Below are positions 31,901 to 44,025 of a DNA stretch of 49,973 nt, in pieces. Under the pieces are notes generated by a model, which worked only from the letters and a program-made list of their open reading frames with translations, was not told the origin of the DNA and did no database searches. How positions within the stretch are numbered: position 1 is the stretch's first letter; each line of letters begins with the position of its first letter. The position numbers were made by a program, and so were the translations under genes. The stretch is from Phoronis australis (Eukaryota; Phoronida; Phoronidae): positions 18,966 to 68,938 of the forward strand of contig NMRA01001024.1 in assembly GCA_002633005.1 (NCBI GenBank). Direction: 5' to 3'.

Positions 31901-34900
31901 TTTCACGAAAATTCTTACCTTAACACATTTTGTTAGTTCTTGAGGAACACTAAGTTGACATATACACTGTGCTTAATGAATGTTGAAGGAACAGCTTTTT
32001 TAACAATTTGAGAAATGAGGTCAATTTTTATGGCAATGGTGTTGCAGTTCAGCAGTTTTTCTGAACTGAACATTAATCGTGTAAATTGTACCTCATACAG
32101 ACGCAGAGAGTGAGGCATGTTAAAACAGGAGGACAGGACGGAAATGATGAGGTTCATCTGTTGTTTGCCCTTGAAAGTCTTCCTCGATAGTATTGTTTTG
32201 AGTGCTGCATTGGACACACTCAATAACAGAGATGACAGCAGTATACACCGCATGTATTAATCCACAACTCTGAGATATACCTAGTAGTCTGTACAAACCA
32301 GATAACCAGCATACTAGGCACTTGAATGTACTTGGGAATTCCCGACAACAAACCACATGCCAGGTAAACAACCCACCTGGATATCCCTGGTGATGCCAGG
32401 TACACAAATGGAATCACCAGCAGAAAGTCTATATCAGACAAGCTGTCCGAAGTCTTCATACTGGCATGATGGAATGAGAGAACAGCTTTCATGGCATAAA
32501 ACGCCCCTAAAGACAACAAGAATGCTTTTAAATGAAAATCACAGTTTTCGATAACAGTACGTGGTTACAGAGGGTACATAAATTGTTGCAAAACAGTGGC
32601 TTATAGTTCGGAAGCTGCATTTCGGAAGGAGCTTTGCATGAACATGGATCATGAGCAATGTTAGTTAACCCTGCTCTTCATAGGTGGTGCATAAAAGGAC
32701 CACATGGTGTTGACCCCTAAATTCTATTTACCAGGGCTTGACTGTCAACTTGCGAAATGTGACCTGGCAAAATCCCAAGTTATCAAAGGGGAATAAGGTT
32801 GACAAAACAAGAAAACCATGTAAGCTGGAGAGCGAAACTCCTGGGAGACAAAAATGGGGCATACATGGTTGCAGCGGGAAATGAAAAATCGGAATACCTG
32901 AATTGATTACAGAAGAACCGCAAACCTGTAAATTTTCAGTCAACTTTTTGTTCAGCCAAACAGATAATTCAAGGTACAATGTGAGCTTTACACTGTGGGA
33001 TCCATTCCCATGTAGACCCACCTCCTAAGTGAGGGAGAAGCAGGTAACCCTCACTGATACTTTTGTGCAACAGTCATTTTACTTTTTGAAAAACAATTCC
33101 AAAAAGATCTACTTGCTGTTAGTAGTGTTTGGAGCGCATGCTCGGACATGTGCTTAGCAACTGCGCCGTGACTTGGGATTTTTAAAAGGTCGTCAAACAG
33201 AATCTGAGGTCCCATTAGCCACGTGTAGGTTGCCAAACCTATCCCTCCTCGAAAAAAAATATTCTGAGGGTAACAGAATACGCTGCTAGCACAATCTGCT
33301 CGACTTTGGTTGATATAAAATTATATTAACCTGATGATGAATGATAAGTGTGATATCAATATGAGCATCCCTCAAACCATCATTAACGGAAAACCCATTT
33401 TGATCATTTGTCATTACTCAGTTATAGGTAAGCATATAGATTACTATGATTGATGATAAACCTTGCATGACAAATTAAATCAACTGTGAAATCAATTCTT
33501 ATGAAAGATATACATCACAGCATATCAATCGTATGAATTTATCCTAAATAAAATATCAGATAAGAGTACATTACGATCAGCCAAATGTCTGCAACACGTT
33601 GGAATAAGTTTGTCATTTCAACATCTATTTCAATAGCTAATAAAAGCTCCTTTCAACACCAAACTACCAATAATTTACCACTGAACAAACACATGTTCAA
33701 TTCATTGGAAATTTTAATTTTAAATGGCTAAAACAGAAGCTAGGCTTAATGATAAGTTTTCTTTCTAGTTTAGCTCTTAAAACCATTTTAAGTACATTAA
33801 ATCTGGGATCTTTAGTATGACATGATAGTTGAATCTTACCAATGGACCCTTTGAGCTCATACAGTGGAGATGACAAAAGCTGTTCACATTTCTGAGAGAT
33901 TTCCAAGTCTTGTGGAGAGATTGCAGTCCGTGGGTTGGTTGACAAGATGTCCAGATAGTGTTTTCGGACTAAGTTAATGAAGAAAAAAAACCTTGTTGGT
34001 AACTTTTTACAAAGTTCTTGGACAATACAATTGGTTTTAGCAGTAATTCAATATGTAAACTTGTGTCCAAGCCAAAAATGTGCACACCAACTAATCCACA
34101 AATGAAGTTATCACCAGGGCACTGCTTCATGACTAATAACCCACAGCACCCATGGTTCGTCAAACTATCGATGCAGCCTGTAACCAATTCCTGCTTTCTA
34201 TGCATGCGAAATGCTACGCCATGGTATTGAACTAGTGTTTTGAGCTTGGGAACATTTAATAAGTTTAAGGTACAACCCACCGCCTCCCGGAGTAAGTCCG
34301 CTATTACCCATACTGTTTTGAGCCATAATCGCAAAAGATTCAATAGCGTTATGACTGCCACAAAAGCCAATCCCAGAGCAAACTCCACTATTACCCATAC
34401 CAGTGGTGCCATCCTCGCAAAAGATTTGCAAACTGCTAACTAAGGTGTACTTGAGAACAATGTGACTTGCAAGCATGGAAAAGACCGTCTCAAAACGGAC
34501 AGCAACAAAGACTTGACAGTTTAACAGTCAGGGCACATATGCTTACCAGGTCCATTGTTGAGGAACAGCCGCCAGGATACCTTCCTTAGAGTGTCTGGCA
34601 ATGACCTGTTTAAACAAGCTCGCAGTTTGGACTTCATTTCAGGCCACTTTCGCAACAAAGCAACAGCGCCATCTTGTGCATGATCAAGAATCATTTCGCT
34701 TTTGGTATCAGACGGGTAATCTTCCAGAAGATGTTCAGCAATGTCATCACTCATGTGTTGATCAAGAGAAAGGGACACGCGCTTGAATAAATCCCCATAA
34801 GATTTTCCTGAAGTGGAACAACGAATTTTATTGTCAATTTCCAGTATCCAGTAGAAAAAATCTCACACACAAAAAACAAAGAAGCACACACACAAAATTA

Positions 34901-37900
34901 CGGATCTAAGAAAAAGTCTGCTATATTGCAGATATCTTCCAGAGGCGTCATGGCACAGTGCTCCAAAAATATCTCAGGCTTGAGTTAAAAGCTAATTATA
35001 CAAGCCACAACAAAAGCCAATACTTCAAAAGTACCCGTCTCCTCTTTCGCAGAGATAGAAGAACAGACCTGTGTACCGCCAAAACTGCATTGGAGTACCG
35101 GTACTCTTAACACCAGATTTGCAGACTTTTCAGTAAATTCGTAGATTTTCGCGTACAGACCACATTTACCCTAAAACACCGGGGGGTTGAATTTTTCGCA
35201 GTGGATCTTTCACTGACTAAAAAAAAACAACGGATTTGATCAGCATTCAGAGCTTTCGTCGAATTCTTGTCTCCTTAGTGGACTTTTTTCTCGTTTCCTC
35301 AGACTTTTGGTTTCTCTCAGTACCTTTTTGCACACATTGCCAGGGTATGCGCATGGGAACTTTTCCTACTTCCTTGCCCCTGAAACAGTTTCTAAAATAC
35401 GCGTACTGAATAGATCACCAATTTTCAGAATAATTTAAGTTGTTTAGCTGAGGGACAACGCGCTTAGTGAAAAGATCCTGTTAATCAATAGGAAATATCC
35501 TTTCTGAACTTAGTTATGTTAATACAGGCCTAATGCACACCTCACTTCTTAACACAAAAAAATATCTGCAAAAATGAGTAGATGAATCTGCACTGGACAA
35601 TGTTTTGTACTAGACGATATTTTCTTAACCATTCACAAAAGTTTTGAATAATTATTCATTGCAAGTGTCTCTGATCACGTACCACCGTACTGCATGCGAA
35701 AAGACCTCGAGGCTCGACTGTGCCTGTGGCTCAGGTATTATCGTCAGCTCAACATGCTACGAAGTCAGTGCAGTCACCATGTCAGCAAAAAATAACATGC
35801 TATACAACTTGCAGTATAAATTCCACGATCCCTTGAATAAGATACTGTCATTCTTTGGAATAACGTGGCAAAAACAGAAGTTCCCTTCTTTCAGAAGCTA
35901 CTTTCTTCATAGCTCGGAATACGCGACTATTTACGCTTTGCCATTTTGTCAACAGTACGTATTTAGCCGTAAATAGCTGGAATTAGACAAAGTAAGCAAT
36001 CTACAAATCACAGAAGTCGTTGCTTATAGGTTAGGCCTGTGGCACACATACCGATAGAAGAGGCCTCACGATTCGCCGATTATCGGGCTATTTCGAGAAT
36101 GAAATGAAGTTTTCCGAGTTTGTAGCTCAACTTTTTGGCTAAAAATAATGATTTTATAATACTTTTTTGAATTTCTAACTTTAAAATCTTGGCTTATTTA
36201 TTGAGAAACAAGCAATAATGATCTCTTATGAATTTGCTGAATTTGCGTATTTTTGCCTGGCTCTGCGTACTTGCGTACTGGTGGCTTGATTTCAATACGA
36301 ATCCGCATTTTTTGCATACAGTACACCGGTTTGGAAAAATATTGTATATCGAGAAGATTGACCTAATTTACAGACGAATATGCTGTTTCTGAATTAAAAG
36401 GGACAGGAAAAAACAATACAGCGCCTCATCCACCACGTCTTTTCTTGATGTAAGTAAGGAGCCCGCATTGAAATTTAATTTTACGTGTGAAAACTCTTAA
36501 TGCACCAAAAAAAAAATTGGCAAGGATCCAGAAAAAAAATGAAAGTCTATGAAAAGTAATTTTTTTTTTCAAATAGGGATAAGTACAACATCAGTGTGCG
36601 TAGCAACCGCAGGATAAGTGCCTGACTGACCAGCAGCATTCTGGGTAAATATTGCAGAATCAGATGGGGAACTGCGATGACATGAGAGAATTACACCGTT
36701 ACAGCCACTCATACTTCAGTATGCCTAGTCACCAGGGCAAGAAGTTTTAGTAGATGCAGCCACGGACATATTATAGTTAAAATGATAAAGGAAAGTCAGA
36801 GCCTGGTCAGTCTTAAAGCCGAAACTTTACTGACCCATCGCTGTTATTCAAATTTAGCATTCACAGGGTGCTCATTCATCTGAAGGGAAAGGTGCCTTCT
36901 GAAAGGGGATTTTTTTGGGGAGAGGGGGAAATTCTACTTTCCGATCAACATCAATAGAACCCTCGCAACCTGTTGCAAGCTCTCATAGGCAGTAGCCAAA
37001 ATTAACATCTTGTGCTCTTTCAAATTGTCACCTGTGTGGATTACAAGTGATTTGAACTTTGAGGGGAATTTTTCAATCACTTGAGGGGACTTTTTGGGAC
37101 TCGTGAGGGGAATTGCGCATGATTTCAGAAAAGAATAGGGCTGATATTTGGCCCCAGATTCAACGGATTGAAAGCCCCTGATTCAGACCTTGAACAGAAA
37201 CACTTGATGGCTAGTTTGAATCAGGACAGCTCACAAGATACTTGCGACAAGATATTTTTGCTTATGGCACAAAAACAGTCTTTTTATTCATGGCTTATCC
37301 CCAAAATTCAATATTTCAGCCTTACCGACCCAGCTATGTCAGTGCCGGCCATTTTACTAGGATATAAATAAGAACTGTGGAATGCATTCCTGTTGATCCT
37401 TTGAAAGAGTTAATACTCGGATAAACTTTTGACAGGGATGTGTGCTGAAGTTCTTTCAGTGGCTGGTCCTCAAAACTGAGCTAACGTTCCAAAGATTACT
37501 TGAACACTTATAGTAAAAATCAATGGCACTATTCCAGGACCTGTCAATACCTCCTTGTATAGCTTGAGTTGCTCTTTGCAGGAACAGCTGTTTCTCTGTT
37601 TCTGACAAAGCTGTGAAGTCTGTAACCCGACTCTCAATGAGTTGTTGTTGTACGGCATCTTGTAAATCACCAAGGAACTTTTCCCATTCCTGAAGGAGCA
37701 AATTCATGCATTTATTTTTAATTACTCATCAATCTAGAGTCACATTCGCTTGGATGTATATTGCAGCCTTATGGAATGACTTGACCACAACTGAAAACCC
37801 AAACATGTCATCAGTGTATCAACATTCTCATTAGTGTACATTGTCTAATCCAAACCAATGCGCTGATGGTTAGTTGTCGTTACGGTAAGCGTAATTTAAA

Positions 37901-38885
37901 GCAGGAAGTACATTGTTCACGACAGTGTTCACCACACTCGATGAGAATGTTCATGTGACTCTTTGTAAAACTCGTGACACTCAAGTTACTGACTTTCCAA
38001 GAAAGCAGGTCAAAAGATGGTGTATCATCAGGTAATGTTTTTCCAGGGTAAACCCCCAAAATGTTTCCGATTTCGATATTTTTTTGCATTATGGTGGGGA
38101 CTAACCTTGAATTTTGGATCTCTGAGTATTTTATCTTCTGTTACATATTTGATTCTTCATTCACATTATTGTAAACAAAATGAATAGATTAGAAAATTGC
38201 AAAGTTCTCATTTCCATAAATCACTGGTCACCTAACCAAAAAAGTAACTTGTGATATGATGTCATAATCCTGGGGCGAGCAGAGTAAGAATGGCCACTTG
38301 CGGATTTGAGCAACTGAATGAAGGACTGCTACAAAATGAATATGGGAGTATTTGCTTGAATTGAAAGGAATTAAAGATATCGAAGACCTCCTAAGGTGTC
38401 CCTCTACCCACAAAAGGTACTTAATAGCACTGTAACTTCTACGGTTTAATCAGTGTGAGGCATAATTCGCTGAACATCTTCTGGTGTGCGAAGGCCCTAT
38501 AGGAGTACCACTGTCTCCACTGCTAAGCACAGACAGTGGCACTGTTTACATGTTTCCTAAGCAACATGTAGCCCATCGGTTGGCCGGTTTGGGGCTACAA
38601 TGCTTCCCATTGCTTTCTGTATTAATTTTGTTCCGTGTATTTGAAACGGGCGGTAGACAAAATCCGTTCAGCGTTTAATAGGTTTCACCTCGTTGAAAAT
38701 ATATTCTACACTTAAAACTATCACTTAAAGTCCTTCTCTCACGCGTTGTTAACCCTTATTACATGGTTATAAGATGTTAAAAGGATCCAAGAAGTACCTA
38801 CCCCCTAACTAATACACGATCCGTACTCGAAAACAGTTTAAATGAACGCGCCACTCACGATTCGCACCCGAAGAAACACCGCCAT
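19943..38885 (-). CDS. TBC (Rab-GAP)-like domain protein with coiled-coil tail, 19 coding exons
   Basis: Joined by eye from GT-AG junctions with matching phases (2127 nt, 708 residues plus stop). Exons in transcript order: 38885-38859, 38328-38232, 38137-38106, 37689-37551, 34807-34547, 33968-33840, 32506-32377, 31591-31492, 30008-29900, 28290-28145, 27851-27698, 27089-26984, 26757-26695, 24083-23993, 23309-23217, 22677-22628, 21880-21726, 21213-21122, 20095-19943. Residues ~150-390 look TBC-like: SLPDTLRKVSWRLFLNNG resembles the TBC opening, and MFVWDQYMLG with the hydrophobic helix after it resembles the end. The usual IxxDxxR and YxQ catalytic fingers are not apparent, so GAP activity is doubtful. 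Residues ~445-560 are highly charged heptad-like sequence (EERDAERE, EIERLKLQLEAL), followed by a Pro/Ser linker and an acidic helical end. No signal peptide or membrane segment; a cytosolic trafficking or scaffold role is inferred. I do not recognise a named orthologue. Confidence 0.85.
21627..21716. repeat. 30-bp minisatellite, three units, beside a splice donor
   Basis: Three 30-base units begin AAAATGTCCG or AAAATGCCCG and end GTAAGTCC or GTAAGACC (21627, 21657, 21687), with partial similarity outside. The tract lies in the intron after exon 17 of the TBC-like gene, ending nine bases before the exon edge at 21726. Confidence 0.85.
25111..25905 (+). pseudogene. THAP-domain transposase remnant in the Kolobok-like element, left arm
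   Basis: Starts MPHCCCVPGCTNYH at 25111, with the C-x4-C of a THAP zinc finger. Next come HRFPMDD, then RVKNTALP, then CGMHFLPSDY (the C-x2-H of the C2CH finger), and DAIPSVL in place of the AVPTIF box. A TAG at codon 23 (25177) and a frameshift near 25280 break it; a second shift near 25570-25615 returns to the original frame. Downstream, LELFRRCQVCGEGVTRHD and WECVAGHSGKWDS resemble the Cys/His block that follows THAP in Kolobok-like transposases. The homology stops near 25905, and the RNase-H-like core is absent. Confidence 0.7.
25890..26204 (-). pseudogene. P2X7 C-tail-like zinc domain protein fragment, right arm of the element
   Basis: Reading left from ATG at 26204: MAGVGDPYHSDS, an acidic stretch, GGYMFEPEY, then DTSWCKCTVCVVMPTSMECL and CC. 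This order (YxFEP, WC.CG.C..MPT..E.LCC) is that of the cysteine-rich cytoplasmic ballast of vertebrate P2X7 receptors. It also occurs alone in many invertebrate proteins, often near transposons. The frame is intact over its ~100 codons, then runs into the inverse of the THAP-side gene near 25890-25905, the point where the internal deletion joined the two arms. A longer upstream frame to 26357 lies partly in the TIR promoter region and is probably not translated. Confidence 0.65.
30315..30335 (+). promoter_or_regulatory. Isolated CTCF-like core
   Basis: TTGCCACTAGGGGGCAACTC, in an intron of the TBC-like gene, matches the CCACYAGGKGGC core and resembles the satellite cores at 4449-5347. Some surrounding sequence (AAGTTGCCACT; downstream TTCCATGAAAATTTCGTACC) suggests a stray monomer of the same family. 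Motif match only. Confidence 0.4.
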
Positions 38886-38915
38886 TTTGAACTTGCCGCG
38901 AACCCGGAAGTACAA
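38883..38915 (-). promoter_or_regulatory. ETS- and YY1-like motifs at the TBC-like gene start
   Basis: On the minus strand, ACTTCCGG (inverse of CCGGAAGT, 38904-38911) lies about 20 bases upstream of the ATG. The start context AAAATGGCGG matches the YY1 core. ETS plus YY1 near a start codon is a common arrangement in TATA-less housekeeping promoters. This is a motif match only. Confidence 0.4.
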
Positions 38916-39152
38916 TTGATTCAGGAACCCAGGCCGAGAAAACGCCGTTAGTGCGACTGGAGCAGTGCCTGTACTGTTACCAGCCAGCAAACGGGGATAA
39001 AAAATCAACAGCGCGCCTTAATTTTGATAAAATCAAACTACGGACAATTTTATGGAATTTGCTGAAGAAATATATGGCGAATAAATTTTGACAGAAATTA
39101 TTTTGCCAGACTCGGGACTGCAGCCTATCGGACCCGGTGCGGATCGAGACCA
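38886..39152. other. GC-richer 5' flank of the TBC-like gene up to the gap
   Basis: Upstream of the start codon the base composition rises toward CG-containing sequence (CCGCGAACCCGG, GCGCGCC, GGATCGAGAC) and then meets the N-run. It likely holds the promoter and part of the 5' untranslated region, possibly shared with a divergent gene beyond the gap. Confidence 0.35.
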
Positions 39153-39770
39153 NNNNNNNNNNNNNNNNNNNNNNNNNNNNNNNNNNNNNNNNNNNNNNNN
39201 NNNNNNNNNNNNNNNNNNNNNNNNNNNNNNNNNNNNNNNNNNNNNNNNNNNNNNNNNNNNNNNNNNNNNNNNNNNNNNNNNNNNNNNNNNNNNNNNNNNN
39301 NNNNNNNNNNNNNNNNNNNNNNNNNNNNNNNNNNNNNNNNNNNNNNNNNNNNNNNNNNNNNNNNNNNNNNNNNNNNNNNNNNNNNNNNNNNNNNNNNNNN
39401 NNNNNNNNNNNNNNNNNNNNNNNNNNNNNNNNNNNNNNNNNNNNNNNNNNNNNNNNNNNNNNNNNNNNNNNNNNNNNNNNNNNNNNNNNNNNNNNNNNNN
39501 NNNNNNNNNNNNNNNNNNNNNNNNNNNNNNNNNNNNNNNNNNNNNNNNNNNNNNNNNNNNNNNNNNNNNNNNNNNNNNNNNNNNNNNNNNNNNNNNNNNN
39601 NNNNNNNNNNNNNNNNNNNNNNNNNNNNNNNNNNNNNNNNNNNNNNNNNNNNNNNNNNNNNNNNNNNNNNNNNNNNNNNNNNNNNNNNNNNNNNNNNNNN
39701 NNNNNNNNNNNNNNNNNNNNNNNNNNNNNNNNNNNNNNNNNNNNNNNNNNNNNNNNNNNNNNNNNNNNNN
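39153..39770. other. Assembly gap (618 N)
   Basis: A continuous run of N. Reading frames spanning it are artefacts. Confidence 1.
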
Positions 39771-40670
39771 AAGGAACTAAACACCAATGCTATTTTAACA
39801 TACTAAGTACGTGTAACATTCCAAAAAAAATCAACGACCACTAACTACAAACTATAAATACACTACATATGCAAACGAATCACGATATATTACTAATAAA
39901 ACAAAATAATGAAGACTTTTCGAGCAAGCCATAGCACATTCAGTTACAAGGAAAAAATGGCGGCATTCAGGACAAGTTCCTGAACTGATGAGCCGGAAAT
40001 ATGGGTACGGAAATAACCGATGACAACCGGTAATCATAGGCTCAGAGAGAAGGGTCAAATACTGTTAAAAAATCGTGAAAAGAATATAAAGAGAGGGTGT
40101 CGAAACTAAGAATTTATGTAGTAATTATTTTCGGATACTGGAACCCCATGGGCAGTTTGCAAGGACTTTAAAAAGCGCTTACTACCTTAAGTGGTCTTTC
40201 TACTTCTACACGTATCTTCGAGGAAGCATAGCTACTTGGCGAAGGATTCTAACTCCACTTTTTGGTCAACGTAAACTTTTTTACCGCGTACGCGATAACC
40301 ACAGAATATTTCAACTAAGTCACATGAGTTAGGCAAAGGCTTGCCCGAGGCTGAGCGAAGAGTGTGACGCCGGTGTGTGAAACTTGCAAAATAGCATGGG
40401 AAGATATCAGGTGAAATTTGTGTCCTTGCCCTTGGAGTTTTTATTCGTCAACATGCATGATTTCACGAAATTTCCTCAAAATGGCACCCGGTAAGAGCAA
40501 CTCAGGCAAACCGCAACAGATTTTCATGGATATATTCAAGTTATGCAGACTAAATTGTACCCAAAGTCATGGTATGTGTTAATTATAACTCCATGTGCCT
40601 ATATGCAACTTTCATTCGATTTCATTTGCTGTATTTTGAAAGCAGAAACATTTTATGGTGATGTACTGTC
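39771..40670. other. Non-coding flank with two possible first-exon starts
   Basis: No substantial ORF. AAAATGGCGGC at 39954-39964 with GCCGGAAAT about 35 bases on resembles YY1 and ETS motifs. A short frame from 40481 (MAPGKSNSGKPQQ) runs 30 codons to a GTATGT donor-like site at 40572. Either could be the start of a rightward gene, but I found no downstream exon. Confidence 0.3.
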
Positions 40671-40673
40671 AGA

Positions 40674-41489
40674 GGTCCTAAAGTCTTGAGTGCCCTAAAG
40701 TCGTGAACGATCTTATTTCCACTTCTGCACGGTCCTGCAACATCTGGCGTTGAAGTTTCCAGTGTTCGTCTGCTTACGAACGTCAAACGAATACCCGGAC
40801 GTGTTCGTATTCACAATATGATACCAAACAGGTGAGTGAGTGGCTTCTTTTTTCAAATGTATCTTAAAAACAGCATAGTTCACTAATTCACTTTTTTTGT
40901 GCATGTTTGGGATATGTTTTCGAAAATATTTATCGTTCAGATTTACCCAAACACGCGCTCCAGGGGTAGCTTGAACAATGTATCAAAATATCCCAGGGTG
41001 GATCAAGTTTTGTAAGGCCAAAACAATAAAATACAGAGCGATAATTGATGCTGTGTTCTTAGCGTTTTACGTGAACAACCTCATTGAAAACGTCTGTGCA
41101 CATCAAAGTTGGGTGCAAAACATATAACAATTTATTTCAATTGAAACTGAATTAATAAACAATGCATTGCGTTTTTATTTCATCTAGCATGGTAGTTGAC
41201 TCGTGTCAAAGATTTTATAGTATAGTGTCTTTGCTTGTGTGGTTATAATTCGTACATTTCCGTCTAAACAAAACATTCACGACTTTAGGGCCTCATTCAA
41301 AACGGCCGGCGATATCAGCGACCATTTTAAAACTCTTCTTACGGATACAAACAAGGATTAAGACTGTCAAAACACGTATATTTGTGAAGGCTGATATATG
41401 CCCATGACATCACATGAGCAGTTGCTAACGGATATTGGGTAGTATGACAACCAACTGTTTATTATGCTTATATTCACGACTTTAGGTCA
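40674..41489. mobile_element. Small non-autonomous element with nested inverted termini
   Basis: CCCTAAAGTCGTGAA at 40693 is inverted as TTCACGACTTTAGGG at 41276-41290. An outer pair, CCTAAAGTCTTGA at 40674 and TTCACGACTTTAGG near 41473-41487, encloses it. The interior is AT-rich without an ORF of note. I could not define a target duplication. Confidence 0.5.
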
Positions 41490-41589
41490 CCGGTGTATAC
41501 AATCACACATGTATGCCTGCGGCACTCAGGGCGATGTTATTGCTTGTGTGTTGCTTAGATTGTCAAGACAATGATGTTTATTTACTGAA

Positions 41590-41665
41590 TGCAGAATGGT
41601 TAGCACACATGCCGGTTTTACATGCTTTATCGGGTCGCTGGTTCGATTCCAAGGTGAGGTAATCT
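41590..41665 (+). repeat. tRNA-derived SINE head with perfect B box
   Basis: AATGGTTAGCACACATGCC is an A-box-like segment and GCTGGTTCGATTCC is a consensus B box, spaced about 35 bases apart as in a tRNA. The acceptor arms do not pair and no mature 3' half is present, so it is most likely a SINE. It could still be transcribed by RNA polymerase III. Confidence 0.5.
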
Positions 41666-44025
41666 CGGAAATTAGTATAACGTTTGCTAAACACAACAGT
41701 GAAATGCACATTTTACTTATTTACTTAGGCCTACTTACTTAGGCCTACAAATAGTTACCCTGGTTACAAAACTTTTCACTTTAAACCGAGATGCCTGTTT
41801 TGACCGACTTGCTTATTTGCCTTACATACACTGAGTTCCAGGTGTGATTCCTGGTAATGAAGTTACGTTTTACTCGTCGGCAACGACAGCTATGTCGGAC
41901 CTTCAGAGCACAACGTGATTAAAAACAACTTAACCCACCCTAGTCTTTGTAACGCTTCCTTTGCATCCTTCAAGCCACTTAGGAAAGCCCGGGACGGCCG
42001 CCATTGTCGCAAACCACTCAAACAAGCAAGACAACGTTTTGTTACAACTGTTAAGATTGGTTGAAATTTCAATCATTGACCAATCAAAAAAGTTTTGACA
42101 ATGAATCTTGGACAGCGCCACCTGTGGCATCATGTCTTCATGATCACTCGGGCGTGCAGGGCAGGGCGCTGGATCGAAGAGACCCGGCATGCTGAACATT
42201 GAATAAAAGTTTAAGAATGGAACTCCAATTTCGTTCTCGTGCTGATGTTGCTCAGCGGATATGTCGGTAGTTGATTGCAGTAGTTTGTTCCAGTGCTGTT
42301 TATTGCTGTGGTCTCGGTGTGGAATTTTCAAAAAAAGTTTAGCGCAGAACGAAAATTTACTCCGTCCTCAGTCAGTCACAATCCGGCCGACACTCCTCAG
42401 GCGTCTGGGCCGTCGAATTTCCTCTTAAGTTTCAAAAATTAAATTCCTTTCATATTTTTGGGAATTTTTTTGCGGTCCAGTGCCCCTAAACATTTTCGAA
42501 GAAGGATTATGTACTTGCGATCTAGCCCGGGGAAGCTGGGCTATACAGCCGCGTGGTCGTGGGGGCGGCCAGTCAGCATTCTCACCCCGGTACTGCGCCA
42601 AATGGACACACCCCCCCTTAAACCCGCCACTTGTTACGCCAGGTGGCCAAATTCATCATTGTATGTTAACAGCCTATGACTAGGCCCTACTAGAGAAATA
42701 CATTTTAACACCAGACCAATAACGTCACCTTTACTTTTAAAACTTTCCGTGCTCAGCTGGCTACGCCGTTTTTCTGAGCAGGATTTCATTACAGTCAATA
42801 GGAATCCCTTCATTAGCATTTGACGGTGTACAATTAGACCAGAAGAAAAACTTGAATAATTTAAATCATAAACAATTACTAGTTTGGCAGGTTACAAAAT
42901 GTATTTTTTAATTTAAAACAACACATTGATTACACATTAAGAAAGATATCAGGGAGTGCAACAACGAATTAACTCGACTGCCCTGCCAGTTCATTCGTTG
43001 TTGTACAGACTACATGAAAATGGTAGACATGTGTATAATTGGGCAAGCTCAGTCCGCAATTTATTGTCAATGTAGAGTTTCTATGATGTTTGGGTAAACC
43101 AAGGAGTCGCGTGTCTAGAGTCGTTTGTAAATATTTTCTCACAACGGATTAAGGACCGTGGTTTGCAAAGATGGCAGTCTGATGTTGATTCTAATGCTAA
43201 TAGCTATAGAAACAGTAACAACATATATATACAAATACGCAAACGTACGTTCATTAGCCATGGTGATAAATACAAAAGACGTTGAAAAATTTTCACAAGT
43301 AACGTAAACACGTATGTTGCTAAACTTGTCATATGTAATTTCATAACAAACACTCAGAAACTGAGTGTCCTTTATTCCCGTACAACACTGCAACATTATG
43401 ATTTTAACACCCAAAATCTGTTTTTGCCGTGAAATCGAATATGTCCCTTTGAAAGCGACTTCTTCCATACAATTTTTGTGCAGACTCACGAGATATCGTT
43501 GATTTTCAGGAGATGTTATTTGTCAATTCTTGGTGAGCTAATTCGCGGTCAAGCAAGTCTCGCCACTTGGAGATTAACTAGCTCCTAGCATTTCTTTTTT
43601 AAGCGAAGGGTTATTCTCGATTTTGCGTTTTCACAAATGTCTACGGAAGGGACTCTATGAAAACGTGCATCTGATAGATATTTCAATTGTTCTGTTCGGC
43701 GTCTCGTGTTCTTATATATCATTTCAAAGACGAAAAGTACATGACTGTCGGCTGAATACTACATCAATCTTCCGTATTATTGTACAGAGCAGAGATCCTT
43801 TGGAACCAGAAAACACTGTCCTAGTATTTGTCTGTGCTAAGAATGCCCTGTGTTTGGCTGTAGCTCAGCTTCCGTGGTAATGGTCCGCGCGTCGTACGCG
43901 TTTTTATTGTGCGCGACATATGTTCCGTAAGTCAGTATTAGATATACTTCGTGGTTAAGAGTTGTGAGGCAGACAGTAAGGTTTCAGTTTCTCCCCCTCC
44001 CCCGAAACATGTCCTAGGCGGCGTC
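41666..44025. other. Intergenic stretch 3' of the GPCR gene
   Basis: No convincing gene. TTTATT at 43903-43908 reads AATAAA on the minus strand, about 120 bases past the GPCR stop codon, and may be its polyadenylation signal. Positions 42470-42680 are GC-rich and could be an old repeat; short ORFs there lack domain signal. Confidence 0.4.

Noticed and set aside
39088-39844. Long ORFs of 220-235 codons on both strands
   Set aside because: They are produced by the 618-base N-run and contain almost no real sequence.
41590-41665. A genuine tRNA gene
   Set aside because: The acceptor stem does not pair and the 3' half is absent; SINE head is the better reading.
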